The notes beneath the pieces were generated by a model. The model ran no database searches, was not told the DNA's origin, and saw only the letters and a list, made by a program, of their open reading frames with translations. From JBIIJL01 sp044233795 (GTDB taxonomy: Bacteria > Pseudomonadota > Gammaproteobacteria > Legionellales > Legionellaceae), in contig JBIIJL010000037.1 of the NCBI GenBank assembly GCA_044233795.1, positions 1-20,106 of the forward strand: a stretch of 20,106 nucleotides of DNA, read 5' to 3'. The position numbers were made by a program, and so were the translations under genes. Below, in pieces: positions 1 through 6,512 of the stretch. The number at the start of each line of letters is the position of its first letter. Position 1 is the stretch's first letter.

Positions 1-13
1 TAAAGACCATGAG

Positions 14-247
14 ATGAAAGCACATAGAGCAATGTGGAAACCATTGGTATTGAATATCCTTCTTGCCATAACTGGTGTAGGACTTGCAGCGTTACTGGTT
101 AAATCCTTGATTGTGCTTACTTCAAGCCATGAAGACAACACTCACTTGTTTAATAAATTTGGATTTTGGGGGCGAACGCACTCTGAAATTTTAAGCTATA
201 CAGTAGAGCAAGAACTAGAGAATTGTACATTACCTACATGGCATTAG
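14..247 (+). CDS. small inner-membrane protein, unknown function (possibly 5' partial)
   Basis: I do not recognise this 77-residue product. It has a basic N-terminus (KAHRAMWK), one hydrophobic stretch at about residues 10-32 (LVLNILLAITGVGLAALLV), then a polar tail with an acidic and Cys-containing end. That fits a single-pass membrane protein with a short soluble domain. The frame stays open from base 2 with no stop and no convincing Shine-Dalgarno before the ATG at 14, so the real start may lie outside the window. A hairpin with a T-run follows 20 bases after the stop, which supports this being the end of a real transcription unit. Confidence 0.5.
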   Translation: MKAHRAMWKPLVLNILLAITGVGLAALLVKSLIVLTSSHEDNTHLFNKFGFWGRTHSEILSYTVEQELENCTLPTWH

Positions 248-266
248 TTCCTAAAGTTCTTCCTTC

Positions 267-294
267 GGCCAACATTGATCTTTGGCCCTTTTTT
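267..294 (+). terminator. rho-independent terminator
   Basis: GGCCAA (267-272) pairs with TTGGCC (282-287) over a 9-base loop, and CTTTTTT follows on the plus strand. It sits directly after the small plus-strand gene ending at 247. The T-run overlaps the stop codon region of the convergent map gene. The minus strand has no T-run after the stem, so it is probably one-directional. Confidence 0.75.
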
Positions 295-1096
295 ATGTAG
301 AACTGCTCAGAAGCAACTTAAACACTTCCTTTTCTTCATCTCTTAATGTCAACACCTCAAACCCTGTGTTGGTCACTAAAATGGTATGTTCCCACTGCGC
401 CGAGAGTTTACGATCTTTGGTTAAAGCAATTCCCCAACCATCTTTTTCGATATGTTTTACTTCAGGACGACCTTGATTAATCATAGGCTCAATGGTAAAA
501 GTCATTCCAGGTTGAAGGACATGGCCCATACCGGGCTGTCCATAGTGCATCACCTGCGGATCTTCATGCATTTTTTGACCAATCCCATGCCCACAATACT
601 CCCTCACCACAGAATAATGATTTTTTTGCGCATGGGTCTGTATAGCATGACCAATATCACCAAGGGTTGCCAGAGGTTTTACTGCTAAAATACCTTTGTA
701 AAGACACTCTTGGGTGACGTCAACAAGGCGCTTTGCATGTGCCGCAGATTTCCCAATACAAAACATTTTACTGCTATCACCATAATAACCCTCACTTATC
801 ACTGTAACATCTACATTGATAATATCGCCATTTTTCAAAAGTTGCGTTGCAGAAGGCATTCCATGGCAAATAACGTGATTAAGCGATGTGTTGACAGAAT
901 AGGGGTAGCCATATTGCCCTTTGCTTCCAGGAATGGCTTTTAACACCTCAACAATATATTGCTCACAGAACTCATCGATTTGCATGGTTGAAATACCAGG
1001 CTTAATAAAATCAGTTACAGCCTCAAGTACTTTAGCAGTTAACTTCCCCGCCACCCGCATTTTTTCTATTTCTTCAGGCGATTTTATCGCAATCAT
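293..1096 (-). CDS. map: methionine aminopeptidase, type I
   Basis: This enzyme removes the initiator Met from nascent proteins in the cytoplasm. The 267 residues match the bacterial type I family (about 264), without the N-terminal zinc-finger extension of some paralogues. The five di-metal ligands of the pita-bread fold are in place: Asp96, Asp107, His170, Glu203 and Glu236. The substrate-site histidines are His78 (CHGMPS) and His177 (GQKMHEDP). The segment GYPYSVNTSLNHVICHG is the usual signature with small changes, for example Asn70 where a Cys or Ala is common. It stands alone, convergent with the small gene to its left, and the Shine-Dalgarno before its ATG is weak. Bacteria of this group often carry more than one map gene, so this may be one of several paralogues. 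Confidence 0.95.
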   Translation of the reverse strand: MIAIKSPEEIEKMRVAGKLTAKVLEAVTDFIKPGISTMQIDEFCEQYIVEVLKAIPGSKGQYGYPYSVNTSLNHVICHGMPSATQLLKNGDIINVDVTVISEGYYGDSSKMFCIGKSAAHAKRLVDVTQECLYKGILAVKPLATLGDIGHAIQTHAQKNHYSVVREYCGHGIGQKMHEDPQVMHYGQPGMGHVLQPGMTFTIEPMINQGRPEVKHIEKDGWGIALTKDRKLSAQWEHTILVTNTGFEVLTLRDEEKEVFKLLLSSST

Positions 1097-1206
1097 TATT
1101 CATTCAACCTATGTTTTACTTCATCCACACTCTCAACACGTTCTTTAGACAAAGCCTAACCATCGAAGATCATTCAAGATATTCCGACGCGCTTGGAGAG
1201 CTACAA

Positions 1207-1455
1207 TTAACCTAAAATTTTCTTTATATACTCACTGTACCATGGACTCGATGAACGAACATCGGATCCAAATTGATCCATATGAATATTACCTATTGAG
1301 CTTAATGTTAGCAATGTAGGTAATATCAAGAAAACCAGCAACCCTGCTAAAACGATAACCCACCTCTGAAAAGGCAGCAAATTTGCCTTAGCACTCCGTG
1401 GTCTTTTGATAGCGACTGTGCCAATGCCTAACCTCAGATACTTTGTCGTCATCAT
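1207..1455 (-). CDS. small membrane protein, unknown function
   Basis: I do not recognise this 82-residue protein. It has a basic N-terminal part (KYLRLGIG...KRPRSAK), one hydrophobic helix at about residues 30-52 (WVIVLAGLLVFLILPTLLTL), and a short polar tail, suggesting a single-pass inner-membrane protein with the N-terminus inside. The start is well supported: AAGGAAG lies just upstream of two consecutive ATGs, and the second ATG (1452) has the better spacing. A near-consensus sigma-70 promoter lies about 30 bases further upstream. It stands alone between map and an IS remnant. Confidence 0.6.
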   Translation of the reverse strand: MMTTKYLRLGIGTVAIKRPRSAKANLLPFQRWVIVLAGLLVFLILPTLLTLSSIGNIHMDQFGSDVRSSSPWYSEYIKKILG

Positions 1456-1485
1456 TCTTCCTTGTTTATGAATTCCCCCAAGCTG

Positions 1486-1515
1486 AGTATAGTGGAAGCA
1501 TCGTTAAAGCGTCAA
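1486..1515 (-). promoter_or_regulatory. sigma-70 promoter of the small membrane gene
   Basis: On the minus strand, TTGACG (1515-1510) is followed after 18 bases by TATACT (1491-1486). Five of six bases match the consensus in each hexamer. The predicted start would leave a leader of about 25 bases before the ATG at 1455. Confidence 0.6.
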
Positions 1516-1732
1516 ATTTAACCATCTGTTCAAGACCGCAAGTATTCGACTTTATGCCCGCCCCCACCGGCCTCCGTGCCTCAGCTTATCTTCGCTGAAT
1601 GTTGTCATTGCAAGGATAAAAACCCTTCAAATACTGACAAAGTGAGGCAAAAATTATTATCGATGTATAGTGATTATCCCAGAGCTAAGCAAGTAGTTTG
1701 TTACAGGTAAACCGGGTAGTTTTAGAGCTTAA

Positions 1733-2032
1733 TATTCTTCTAAAGTATGTGGCATCTGTCCAATAAAAAATAAATGTAGGGATTCAAAAACAGGAAGAAC
1801 CATTGCAATTCACGATCAAGAGGCCATGCTCCAAACCTTAAAATATTATGTCGAAACACCCGAAGGACGACATGAAGCAAGAGAGCGTGTTAAAGTCGAA
1901 CATGCTCTCGCATCAATTTACAACCGACAAGGATCCAGAGCTAGGTACATTGGATTAAGAGTAAATGAATATGATTTAAACAGAACTGCCATGGTGACGA
2001 ATTTACACATTGCGATGAATATTCCTGCGTAA
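1733..2032 (+). pseudogene. IS1182-type transposase, C-terminal remnant
   Basis: The frame is open from 1733 to the TAA ending at 2032, although the first ATG is only at 1826. The upstream part reads CGICPIKNKCRDSKTGRT, the Cys-rich linker seen before the last part of IS1182-type DDE transposases. The ATG-initiated part continues with ARERVKVEHALAS and RARYIGLRVNEYDLNRTA, the conserved C-terminal block. The remaining two thirds of the transposase, including the first two catalytic acids, are missing, and an in-frame stop lies at 1730-1732. I found no matching terminal inverted repeats. Between 1516 and 1732 I see no gene. The family assignment is from motif memory, not from a search. Confidence 0.75.
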
Positions 2033-2422
2033 ATTTAAATCATATGTCGCTCTAGGTAACATCCCTAAAGTTTACCTATTAAAAACAGAACCGATGAGAA
2101 TTTTTATAAGATTTAGCAAATTATGCGATATTATGAGTTAAGGTTGAGAATCGAGGATAACGAGATCTCGGCATAAAATGCCTATTGTACCCACTAATTT
2201 TTGTTCATTATTTAGCACATAAGTACTAGGAGAACATGAAAACATATTGCCAATTATGCTCTAGGGCAATGATATGGCTCATCTAGTAACCTTATAGAAG
2301 GAAGAGTAAATCCATATACGCCAGCGCGGGCATGACAAATTTTTTTTGTTATGTGCAGAGAGTGTTTTTAAATGATTGTACTGAGAATAATCAGTGCCCT
2401 ATCAATCAATCTTGCTGATGAA
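2033..2422. other. 390-bp intergenic region without a recognisable gene
   Basis: The stretch is AT-rich and lies between the transposase remnant and the CAP-domain gene. It holds a 10-bp palindrome CGAGATCTCG (2161-2170), a small GGCAT/ATGCC hairpin (2170-2182), a weak 7-bp inverted repeat TAGGTAA/TTACCTA (2053-2078) and one copy of the CATGACA hairpin motif (2331-2354). The only ORF with a ribosome site (AGGAG before an ATG at 2236) is 16 codons long. It may be decayed flanking DNA of the IS. Confidence 0.6.
2331..2354 (+). repeat. CATGACA/T-run hairpin motif, copy A
   Basis: CATGACAAA followed by a T-run and TTTGTTATG forms an imperfect inverted repeat. The same layout recurs at 5996-6018, 6341-6363 and 18470-18492, where it coincides with ends of an IS4-like element. 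Here the bases before it (GCGCGGG) are GC-rich and no transposase remnant is adjacent. Confidence 0.5.
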
Positions 2423-2926
2423 TTACCACATACGGCGCCGTGAAACAATTTTACTCTCACCTTTTCTGACAAATACTTGCGTAAAATAAGCCCATCCTTT
2501 CCTACTATGCACGATACCAACACCTGTGAGGTTATAATTGCCTTCAATATTTCGACGATGACCAGGACTGGCTATCCATCCATCAACTAATTGTTTCGCG
2601 CCGACTCGCCAAAAAGCCACATTTTCTGCAGCGCCTGTGCAAAAAGGGATTTTCTGATAAAGTCTTTTCACGCGGCCACTAAACCCACTATGACCAAACC
2701 CAATACGCTTACTAGCCATTTTTTTACTATGTTTGTATGCTTCCTGAGTAATTTCAGCATTGATTTTAAGTGGTGCCAAATGATGCTTCATCCGATAAAG
2801 ATTTACATAGTGAACAATAAGTTCTTCTTCTGTAGCGTGCCCCCGAGCTCCTAGCTCTGCCCCATTTGAAATTGACGAACAAAACACCAAAAGTATACAA
2901 ATAACCCAATTTCTTTTATCTCGCAT
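2423..2926 (-). CDS. secreted CAP/SCP-domain protein
   Basis: This is a CAP-superfamily protein (the cysteine-rich secretory protein, antigen 5, PR-1 fold). Its bacterial role is unknown. The reading frame can be entered at a TTG (2941), but the ATG at 2926 fits better: GAGAG precedes it and the product begins with a basic n-region (MRDKRNW) and hydrophobic core (VICILLVFCSSIS), cleaved near SNGA|E. Counted from the TTG, CAP signatures are VNLYRMKHHLAPL (46-58), His84 in GFGHSGF, Glu106 in AAENVAF, the box DGWIASPGHRRNI (120-132) with His128, and YFTQVF (152-157). The four usual cavity residues are therefore largely kept. The tail is basic (KIVSRRRMW). The gene is monocistronic, divergent from the FlgM-like gene and flanked by IS debris. 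Confidence 0.85.
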   Translation of the reverse strand: MRDKRNWVICILLVFCSSISNGAELGARGHATEEELIVHYVNLYRMKHHLAPLKINAEITQEAYKHSKKMASKRIGFGHSGFSGRVKRLYQKIPFCTGAAENVAFWRVGAKQLVDGWIASPGHRRNIEGNYNLTGVGIVHSRKGWAYFTQVFVRKGESKIVSRRRMW

Positions 2927-3053
2927 GTACTCTCTCTTCAAACAATCAACGACAAAACTAAAATGTTTCTAATCTACTCAAATTATTTGCGAAACTGTAA
3001 CACTTTGACTTTATCTTGACAATCTTGTGCTATCAAAATTCTTATCGATAGAC

Positions 3054-3082
3054 TTAACCCCACCCATCATTTTAGTTATACT
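3054..3082 (+). promoter_or_regulatory. candidate promoter of the FlgM-like gene
   Basis: TTAACC (3054-3059) and TATACT (3077-3082) are spaced by 17 bases, which gives a leader of about 45 bases. A second candidate is TTGACA (3016-3021) with TCTTAT (3040-3045) at 18 bases. I see no sigma-28 type promoter. Confidence 0.4.
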
Positions 3083-3133
3083 GAGATCGTAGAATGATAA
3101 AACCTGGATAATTGAAACGAGAAGGAGAATGTG

Positions 3134-3427
3134 ATGACCATAGAAATAGAAGAGCATCTTGCCCCATCGCAAAATGTAGCTATTGAAGCTCAAGAAACAA
3201 CTGTTCATCATCAAACCGACTTCATTGAGAGTCTTCAATTAGATAGCCTGTCAACACAATTAGACGCTATGAAAAAAATAATCTTCAACACGAGCGTTCC
3301 AGATAACCCACTACTTGGATCGGTAAAAAATGACCTCGCCGCTCATCGTTATCAAATCAATAGTCATAAGATTGCCCAAAAACTCTTAGAACAAACTGAA
3401 ACGCTTTGCTGTGCTGAGCCAGACTGA
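3134..3427 (+). CDS. small FlgM-like protein (possible anti-sigma factor)
   Basis: This is a 97-residue soluble acidic protein. GGAG at 3124-3127 is correctly spaced for the ATG at 3134; a GTG three bases earlier is possible. The C-terminal block VKNDLAAHRYQINSHKIAQKLLEQ (counted from the ATG, about residues 63-86) resembles the sigma-28-binding helices of FlgM: a short helix, then an Ala/Gly-rich turn with Y-x-I, then K-IA-KLL. The N-terminal half is low-complexity and probably disordered, as in FlgM. No flagellar gene is nearby and no FlgN follows, so the assignment rests on the C-terminal pattern alone. It converges with the SDR gene, with 11 bases between stops. It could instead be an unrelated helical hypothetical protein. 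Confidence 0.5.
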   Translation: MTIEIEEHLAPSQNVAIEAQETTVHHQTDFIESLQLDSLSTQLDAMKKIIFNTSVPDNPLLGSVKNDLAAHRYQINSHKIAQKLLEQTETLCCAEPD

Positions 3428-3438
3428 ACAGCGATATT

Positions 3439-4176
3439 TTATTTTGCTTGCATGCGAAGCGCACCATCAAGACGAATCACTTCACCATTAATGTAGCTAT
3501 TCTCAATCATATGTAGCACCAAGGAGGCAAACTCTGAAGGTTTACCCAATCGTTTTGGGAATGGGATTGTTGTTGCCAAATATGTTTGAACTTCCTCTGG
3601 CATTTTATCCATCAATGGTGTTGATATGAGTCCAGGAGCAATTGAATTGACGCGGATTCCATGCTGGGCAAGTTCCCGTGCTAAAGGCAAAGTCATCGAT
3701 ATCACACCTCCTTTTGAAGCGCTATATGCAGCTTGACCGATTTGCCCTTCAAAGCCCGCAATTGATGCAGTATTGATGAAAACGCCACGTTCTGTTGCAT
3801 CCTGAGAACCCTGCGCAATCATTACCTCAGCTACAACCCGCATCACGTTGAAAGTTCCGACAAGATTAATATCAATAACATTCTTAAATTCAGCTAAAGG
3901 CATGACGCCGTCTTTACCAACCATTCGTTTTGCTGGAGCAATCCCCGCGCAGTTGATGCAGATTGAAGGAACACCAACCTTCTTCACCGTTTTTTTTATA
4001 GCGGCTTCTACAGATTCAGCCGATCTAACATCGCAAACCATAGCGAACTCACTATGTCCTTGTACAAGATCCCAAGACATCACACAAACACCTCGCGCAC
4101 GTAGCGCTGCAACACAAGCAGCCCCCATCCCAGAAGCACCTCCGGTTACAACCGCACTTTGTCCTAAAAGCTCCAT
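3439..4176 (-). CDS. short-chain dehydrogenase, type II 3-hydroxyacyl-CoA dehydrogenase-like
   Basis: A classical SDR of 245 residues. The nucleotide-binding motif TGGASGMG is at 11-18, and Asp36 at the end of beta-2 points to NAD rather than NADP. NCAG is at 75-78, and the catalytic residues are Ser138, Tyr151 and Lys155 (YSASK), with the IAPGLISTPL segment after. The inserts and the C-terminal part (TTIPFPKRLGKPSEFASLV, NGEVIRLDGALRM) resemble the HSD17B10/type II 3-hydroxyacyl-CoA dehydrogenase subgroup, which acts in fatty-acid or branched-chain acyl-CoA oxidation. The substrate is inferred, not seen. It is the last gene of a three-gene minus-strand operon, 9 bases after the isochorismatase-family gene. 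Confidence 0.88.
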   Translation of the reverse strand: MELLGQSAVVTGGASGMGAACVAALRARGVCVMSWDLVQGHSEFAMVCDVRSAESVEAAIKKTVKKVGVPSICINCAGIAPAKRMVGKDGVMPLAEFKNVIDINLVGTFNVMRVVAEVMIAQGSQDATERGVFINTASIAGFEGQIGQAAYSASKGGVISMTLPLARELAQHGIRVNSIAPGLISTPLMDKMPEEVQTYLATTIPFPKRLGKPSEFASLVLHMIENSYINGEVIRLDGALRMQAK

Positions 4177-4185
4177 ATCCTTTCC

Positions 4186-4731
4186 TTATCGCAAATAAGA
4201 TTGACTGAGTGTTTTGAAAATAGGGGTCCCTGCTTGCTCTACCCATTCAAAAAAAACCATTTCTGAAGTCACTAGTTGAATGCCCGCTTCTGCCATTCGT
4301 TTTAAAGCCGTGGTGTGACAAAGCTCCTGTCGACAGCTAACTGCATCCACCACCACAAATACCTCAATCCCTTCATTTTTCATATCTATCGCAGTTTGCA
4401 AAACACAAACATGGGTCTCAATTCCTGCAATTACCACTTGAAGTTTATTCATTTTACGCCAGCCCCCGATAAAACCCTGATCTCGATAGCAAGAAAAATG
4501 TACTTTATGGATTGCAGTTAACGAAGGCATAAGCTCAGAAAGCGGTGCCACTGTTTTACCTAAGCCATTAGGATATTGTTCACTCAAAACTATAGGAACT
4601 GATACATCATGCGCCAAACGTATAAGCCACTGGCAACGCTCAATGAGGGCTTGATGATTTAACACATGTGGCGTCAGCTTTTCTTGTATATCAATGAGCA
4701 AAAGTCCAGATTTTTCACGATTCAATAACAC
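4186..4731 (-). CDS. isochorismatase-family (cysteine hydrolase) protein
   Basis: A 181-residue cysteine hydrolase of the isochorismatase/nicotinamidase fold. The catalytic triad is visible: Asp14 (LLLIDIQEKL), Lys76 (IHKVHFSCY) and Cys109 in GIETHVCVLQTA, which carries the cis-peptide before the Cys. The YcaC-like subgroup is favoured because the nicotinamidase metal site is not evident. The physiological substrate is unknown. The start is GTG at 4731, preceded by AAAAGGGG with 6-base spacing. The ATGATG overlapping it is out of frame and stops after a few codons. It lies 12 bases after the RlmI-type gene and 9 bases before the SDR gene, so the three are almost certainly co-transcribed. Confidence 0.88.
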   Translation of the reverse strand: MLLNREKSGLLLIDIQEKLTPHVLNHQALIERCQWLIRLAHDVSVPIVLSEQYPNGLGKTVAPLSELMPSLTAIHKVHFSCYRDQGFIGGWRKMNKLQVVIAGIETHVCVLQTAIDMKNEGIEVFVVVDAVSCRQELCHTTALKRMAEAGIQLVTSEMVFFEWVEQAGTPIFKTLSQSYLR

Positions 4732-4743
4732 ATCATTCCCCTT

Positions 4744-5916
4744 TTACCCCAAACTAAGTAATACAGCTGTAAGATATTGACCCTCTTTAAATGATGCAAG
4801 CATTGGATGACAACTGGATGGGCCATATACGCCAAGGATACGCGCAGTCTTCCCTGAGGTTTGTGCAACTTGTGAAACTAACTCAATAAACTCCATTGTA
4901 GAGAGCGCCGATGAACAATTACACGTCATCAATAAGCTACCAGATTGCATGTATTTAAACAGTTCTAAATGCAAGAAACGGTAATAATTTTTAGCGCGCG
5001 CTAAATGTTTTTGCGAGGGAACAAGTTTTGGTGGATCTAAAACAATCAGGTCATAATCACCTGCCATGGTTAAAAAATCTCTGGCATCAGCTTCAATAAA
5101 ATCTATGTTATTAAGCTTATTGAGAGAGGCATTGCGCTTAGCTAAAGCTATCGCGTCCATTGAGCTATCAACAGCCGTAACACTAGCTGCGTGTCCTATC
5201 GCCGCATGGAGAGCAAACCCTCCGGTATAAGTATAAAGATCAAGCACACGTTTGTCCTTGGCAAGCTTGCCTATACGTTGGTGATTTTCGCGTTGATCAA
5301 GAAAAAGTCCTGTTTTCTGGCTAGTTGAAAAATCAACTTTAAATGCCACACCCGCCTCGAGGACCTCCTCATCAAAGGCGTTATCTTCCTTCAATATCTC
5401 TTTAAATCCATCTTGAGCCAAGGGTTTCACTTGCGAAAACCACAGTACCCGCTCACAAGGCACCATATCATGAATGACATGTTGAATTTCAGCTCGATGA
5501 TGCTCCACCCAAAAAGCTGAACTTGCAACGACAAGCGTATTGTTAAATCTATCGATCGTAAGACCTGAGAGAAGATCAGCTTCACTATTAAAAAGCCGAT
5601 ACGCATTTGTCATTGCATTTGGTAAACCTAATTGTTTGCGAATCAATAGCGCATCCTTTAACCGCGCACGAACCAGCGTTTGGATAGACGAGGTATCGAT
5701 GCTTTCAAATGCACGCGCTAACACACGCACCCGGTACAACGAGTATTCGTTATATGCACCAACACCTAATAAGACCCCCGCATCACTATAAACATCAACC
5801 AGCGAACCTGTTTGAACCGTCCCCGTTGATCTTATGATAGCTTTAGGGAATACCCACGGGTGACCACTGAGAACGTTTTTAACCCGAGCTTGATGAACAT
5901 AGACTGCTGGTTTCAT
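4744..5916 (-). CDS. rlmI: 23S rRNA (cytosine-C5) methyltransferase, RlmI family
   Basis: A class I SAM-dependent methyltransferase of the RlmI family, which methylates C1962 of 23S rRNA in E. coli. An N-terminal PUA domain (about 1-75, with KNVLSGHPWVFPKAI) is followed by a linker domain and the Rossmann MTase domain. From the ATG start, TGLFLDQRENH lies at about 202-212, the SAM loop VLDLYTYTGGFALHA at 224-238, the DPPK motif at 294-297 and the catalytic Cys region TCNCSS near 331-336. The 390 residues match the usual 396. The frame can also begin at a TTG (5928), but the ATG at 5916 is preferred because the product then starts MKPAVYVHQARVKNVL, the family's N-terminus. It heads the rlmI-hydrolase-SDR operon. 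The symbol is by family; close paralogues exist. Confidence 0.85.
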   Translation of the reverse strand: MKPAVYVHQARVKNVLSGHPWVFPKAIIRSTGTVQTGSLVDVYSDAGVLLGVGAYNEYSLYRVRVLARAFESIDTSSIQTLVRARLKDALLIRKQLGLPNAMTNAYRLFNSEADLLSGLTIDRFNNTLVVASSAFWVEHHRAEIQHVIHDMVPCERVLWFSQVKPLAQDGFKEILKEDNAFDEEVLEAGVAFKVDFSTSQKTGLFLDQRENHQRIGKLAKDKRVLDLYTYTGGFALHAAIGHAASVTAVDSSMDAIALAKRNASLNKLNNIDFIEADARDFLTMAGDYDLIVLDPPKLVPSQKHLARAKNYYRFLHLELFKYMQSGSLLMTCNCSSALSTMEFIELVSQVAQTSGKTARILGVYGPSSCHPMLASFKEGQYLTAVLLSLG

Positions 5917-5995
5917 GAGGATTTCCAAGGAAAAGTCGAATAATTTACACCCAAACGAGGCTTTATCGCAAGATTCAACTATTTAAATGCTCTGT

Positions 5996-6018
5996 ACATA
6001 ACACAAAAATCTGTCATG
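5996..6018 (-). repeat. CATGACA/T-run motif, copy B (left IS end)
   Basis: Read on the minus strand: CATGACAG, a T-run, then GTGTTATGT. It overlaps and extends outward from the left inverted repeat of the deleted IS element at 6003-6358, so here the motif marks an IS boundary. Confidence 0.5.
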
Positions 6019-6036
6019 CCCACTCAGGCGGGCAAC
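6011..6036 (+). repeat. left terminal inverted repeat of the deleted IS
   Basis: These 26 bases are the inverse complement of 6323-6348 with one mismatch. TGCCC and GGGCA inside it can also pair with each other as a small hairpin, like a REP unit. Confidence 0.75.
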
Positions 6037-6104
6037 CATTTATGGTTTAGCACAGTAGCACGGTAAGATAACTTTATGACATACTTTTAAAATCATATAA
6101 TCTC

Positions 6105-6294
6105 GAACAAGGCGAGAATGACAGCATGAGCAAAACCCAATAAATGTAAAAAATCTAGCAGGCCGACCATTAGTCTATTTCGTTATGGTCAGGATTTTCT
6201 GTGCGATTCTATTGTTCGGTTGGCATATAAAACCATTCATTTTCAACAGGCACTAAAAATTCTGGATATACTCTCATTATCGCCAGTGGCTTGA
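6105..6294 (+). pseudogene. IS4-like transposase, C-terminal remnant
   Basis: A frame open from 6130 to the TGA at 6292-6294 encodes CKKSSRPTISLFRYGQDFL, then a helical tail ending ALKILDILSLSPVA. This matches the C-terminus of IS4-like DDE transposases (the FRYGLD...L..L pattern). Just upstream, in another frame from about 6105, the bases for GEN-DS correspond to the GEWQH block seen in the 18.7-kb copy, so at least one frameshift is present. All catalytic residues are missing. The assignment rests on motif resemblance plus nucleotide similarity to the second copy, for example the shared ATTCATTTTCAACAGG. Confidence 0.65.
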
Positions 6295-6322
6295 CTTCAA
6301 TATTGGAATATTTTGATAGATA

Positions 6323-6348
6323 GTTGCCCGCCTGAGTGAGCATGACAG
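6323..6348 (+). repeat. right terminal inverted repeat of the deleted IS
   Basis: This is the partner of 6011-6036, with 25 of 26 positions matching. It lies 28 bases after the transposase stop codon, the expected place for a right end. Its inner flank (TTTTGATAGATAGTTGCCCGC) is shared with the minus strand at about 18505-18525. Confidence 0.75.
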
Positions 6349-6363
6349 GTTTTTTTGTGATCT
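6341..6363 (+). repeat. CATGACA/T-run motif, copy C (right IS end)
   Basis: CATGACAGG, a run of seven T, then GTGATCT overlaps the outer end of the right inverted repeat. It is the mirror-image counterpart of copy B. Confidence 0.5.
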
Positions 6364-6397
6364 ACCAAGATTTAAATGTACCGACAAATAGGATATG

Positions 6398-6427
6398 TTG
6401 ACAACTTGTTTTAGAAAATGTTCTAAA
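6398..6427 (+). promoter_or_regulatory. -35-like TTGACA and palindromic operator before the outer-membrane gene
   Basis: A perfect TTGACA is at 6398-6403. Seven bases later a perfect inverted repeat, TTTAGAA-N4-TTCTAAA (6410-6427), covers the spacer and the expected -10 position. No good -10 hexamer stands at 17 bases (TTCTAA), so the promoter may be weak or activator-dependent. The palindrome is a plausible repressor or activator site; the regulator is unknown. Confidence 0.4.
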
Positions 6428-6431
6428 GTGC

Positions 6432-6452
6432 CCACGGACCGTGGCTTGTCCG
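6432..6452 (+). promoter_or_regulatory. GC-rich overlapping hairpins in the leader of the outer-membrane gene
   Basis: Two mutually exclusive stems share bases: CCACG/CGTGG (6432-6444) and CGGAC/GTCCG (6435-6452). The island is GC-rich inside an AT-rich spacer. It could be a fragment of a REP-like intergenic repeat or a leader structure. There is no T-run, so it is not a terminator. Confidence 0.35.
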
Positions 6453-6512
6453 CGTCACGTAAACGTTGTAGAACAATTATTAACACGCCCTAAAAATGAA
6501 GTTGAAAAAAAC

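Larger units (their letters stand above)
6003..6358 (+). mobile_element. internally deleted IS4-like element (MITE-like)
   Basis: Two copies of a terminal inverted repeat bound about 350 bp. The core of the left arm (6011-6036) and the right arm (6323-6348) match at 25 of 26 positions as inverse complements (core CTGTCATGC-Y-CACTCAGG). The match continues outward as ACAAAAA-type sequence and inward for a few bases (CCATTTAT/ACTATCTAT). Only the last 60 or so codons of the transposase remain inside, so the element cannot move by itself; its IRs could still be recognised by a transposase elsewhere. The same right end occurs, diverged, at 18.5 kb on the other strand. I could not identify a convincing target-site duplication. 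Confidence 0.7.

Noticed and set aside
2053..2078. TAGGTAA/TTACCTA inverted repeat as an IS end or terminator
   Set aside because: Only 7 bp, no T-run, and no partner repeat found on the other side of the transposase remnant.
3848..4198. 116-residue plus-strand ORF
   Set aside because: It lies fully antisense to the SDR gene, whose catalytic motifs are intact.
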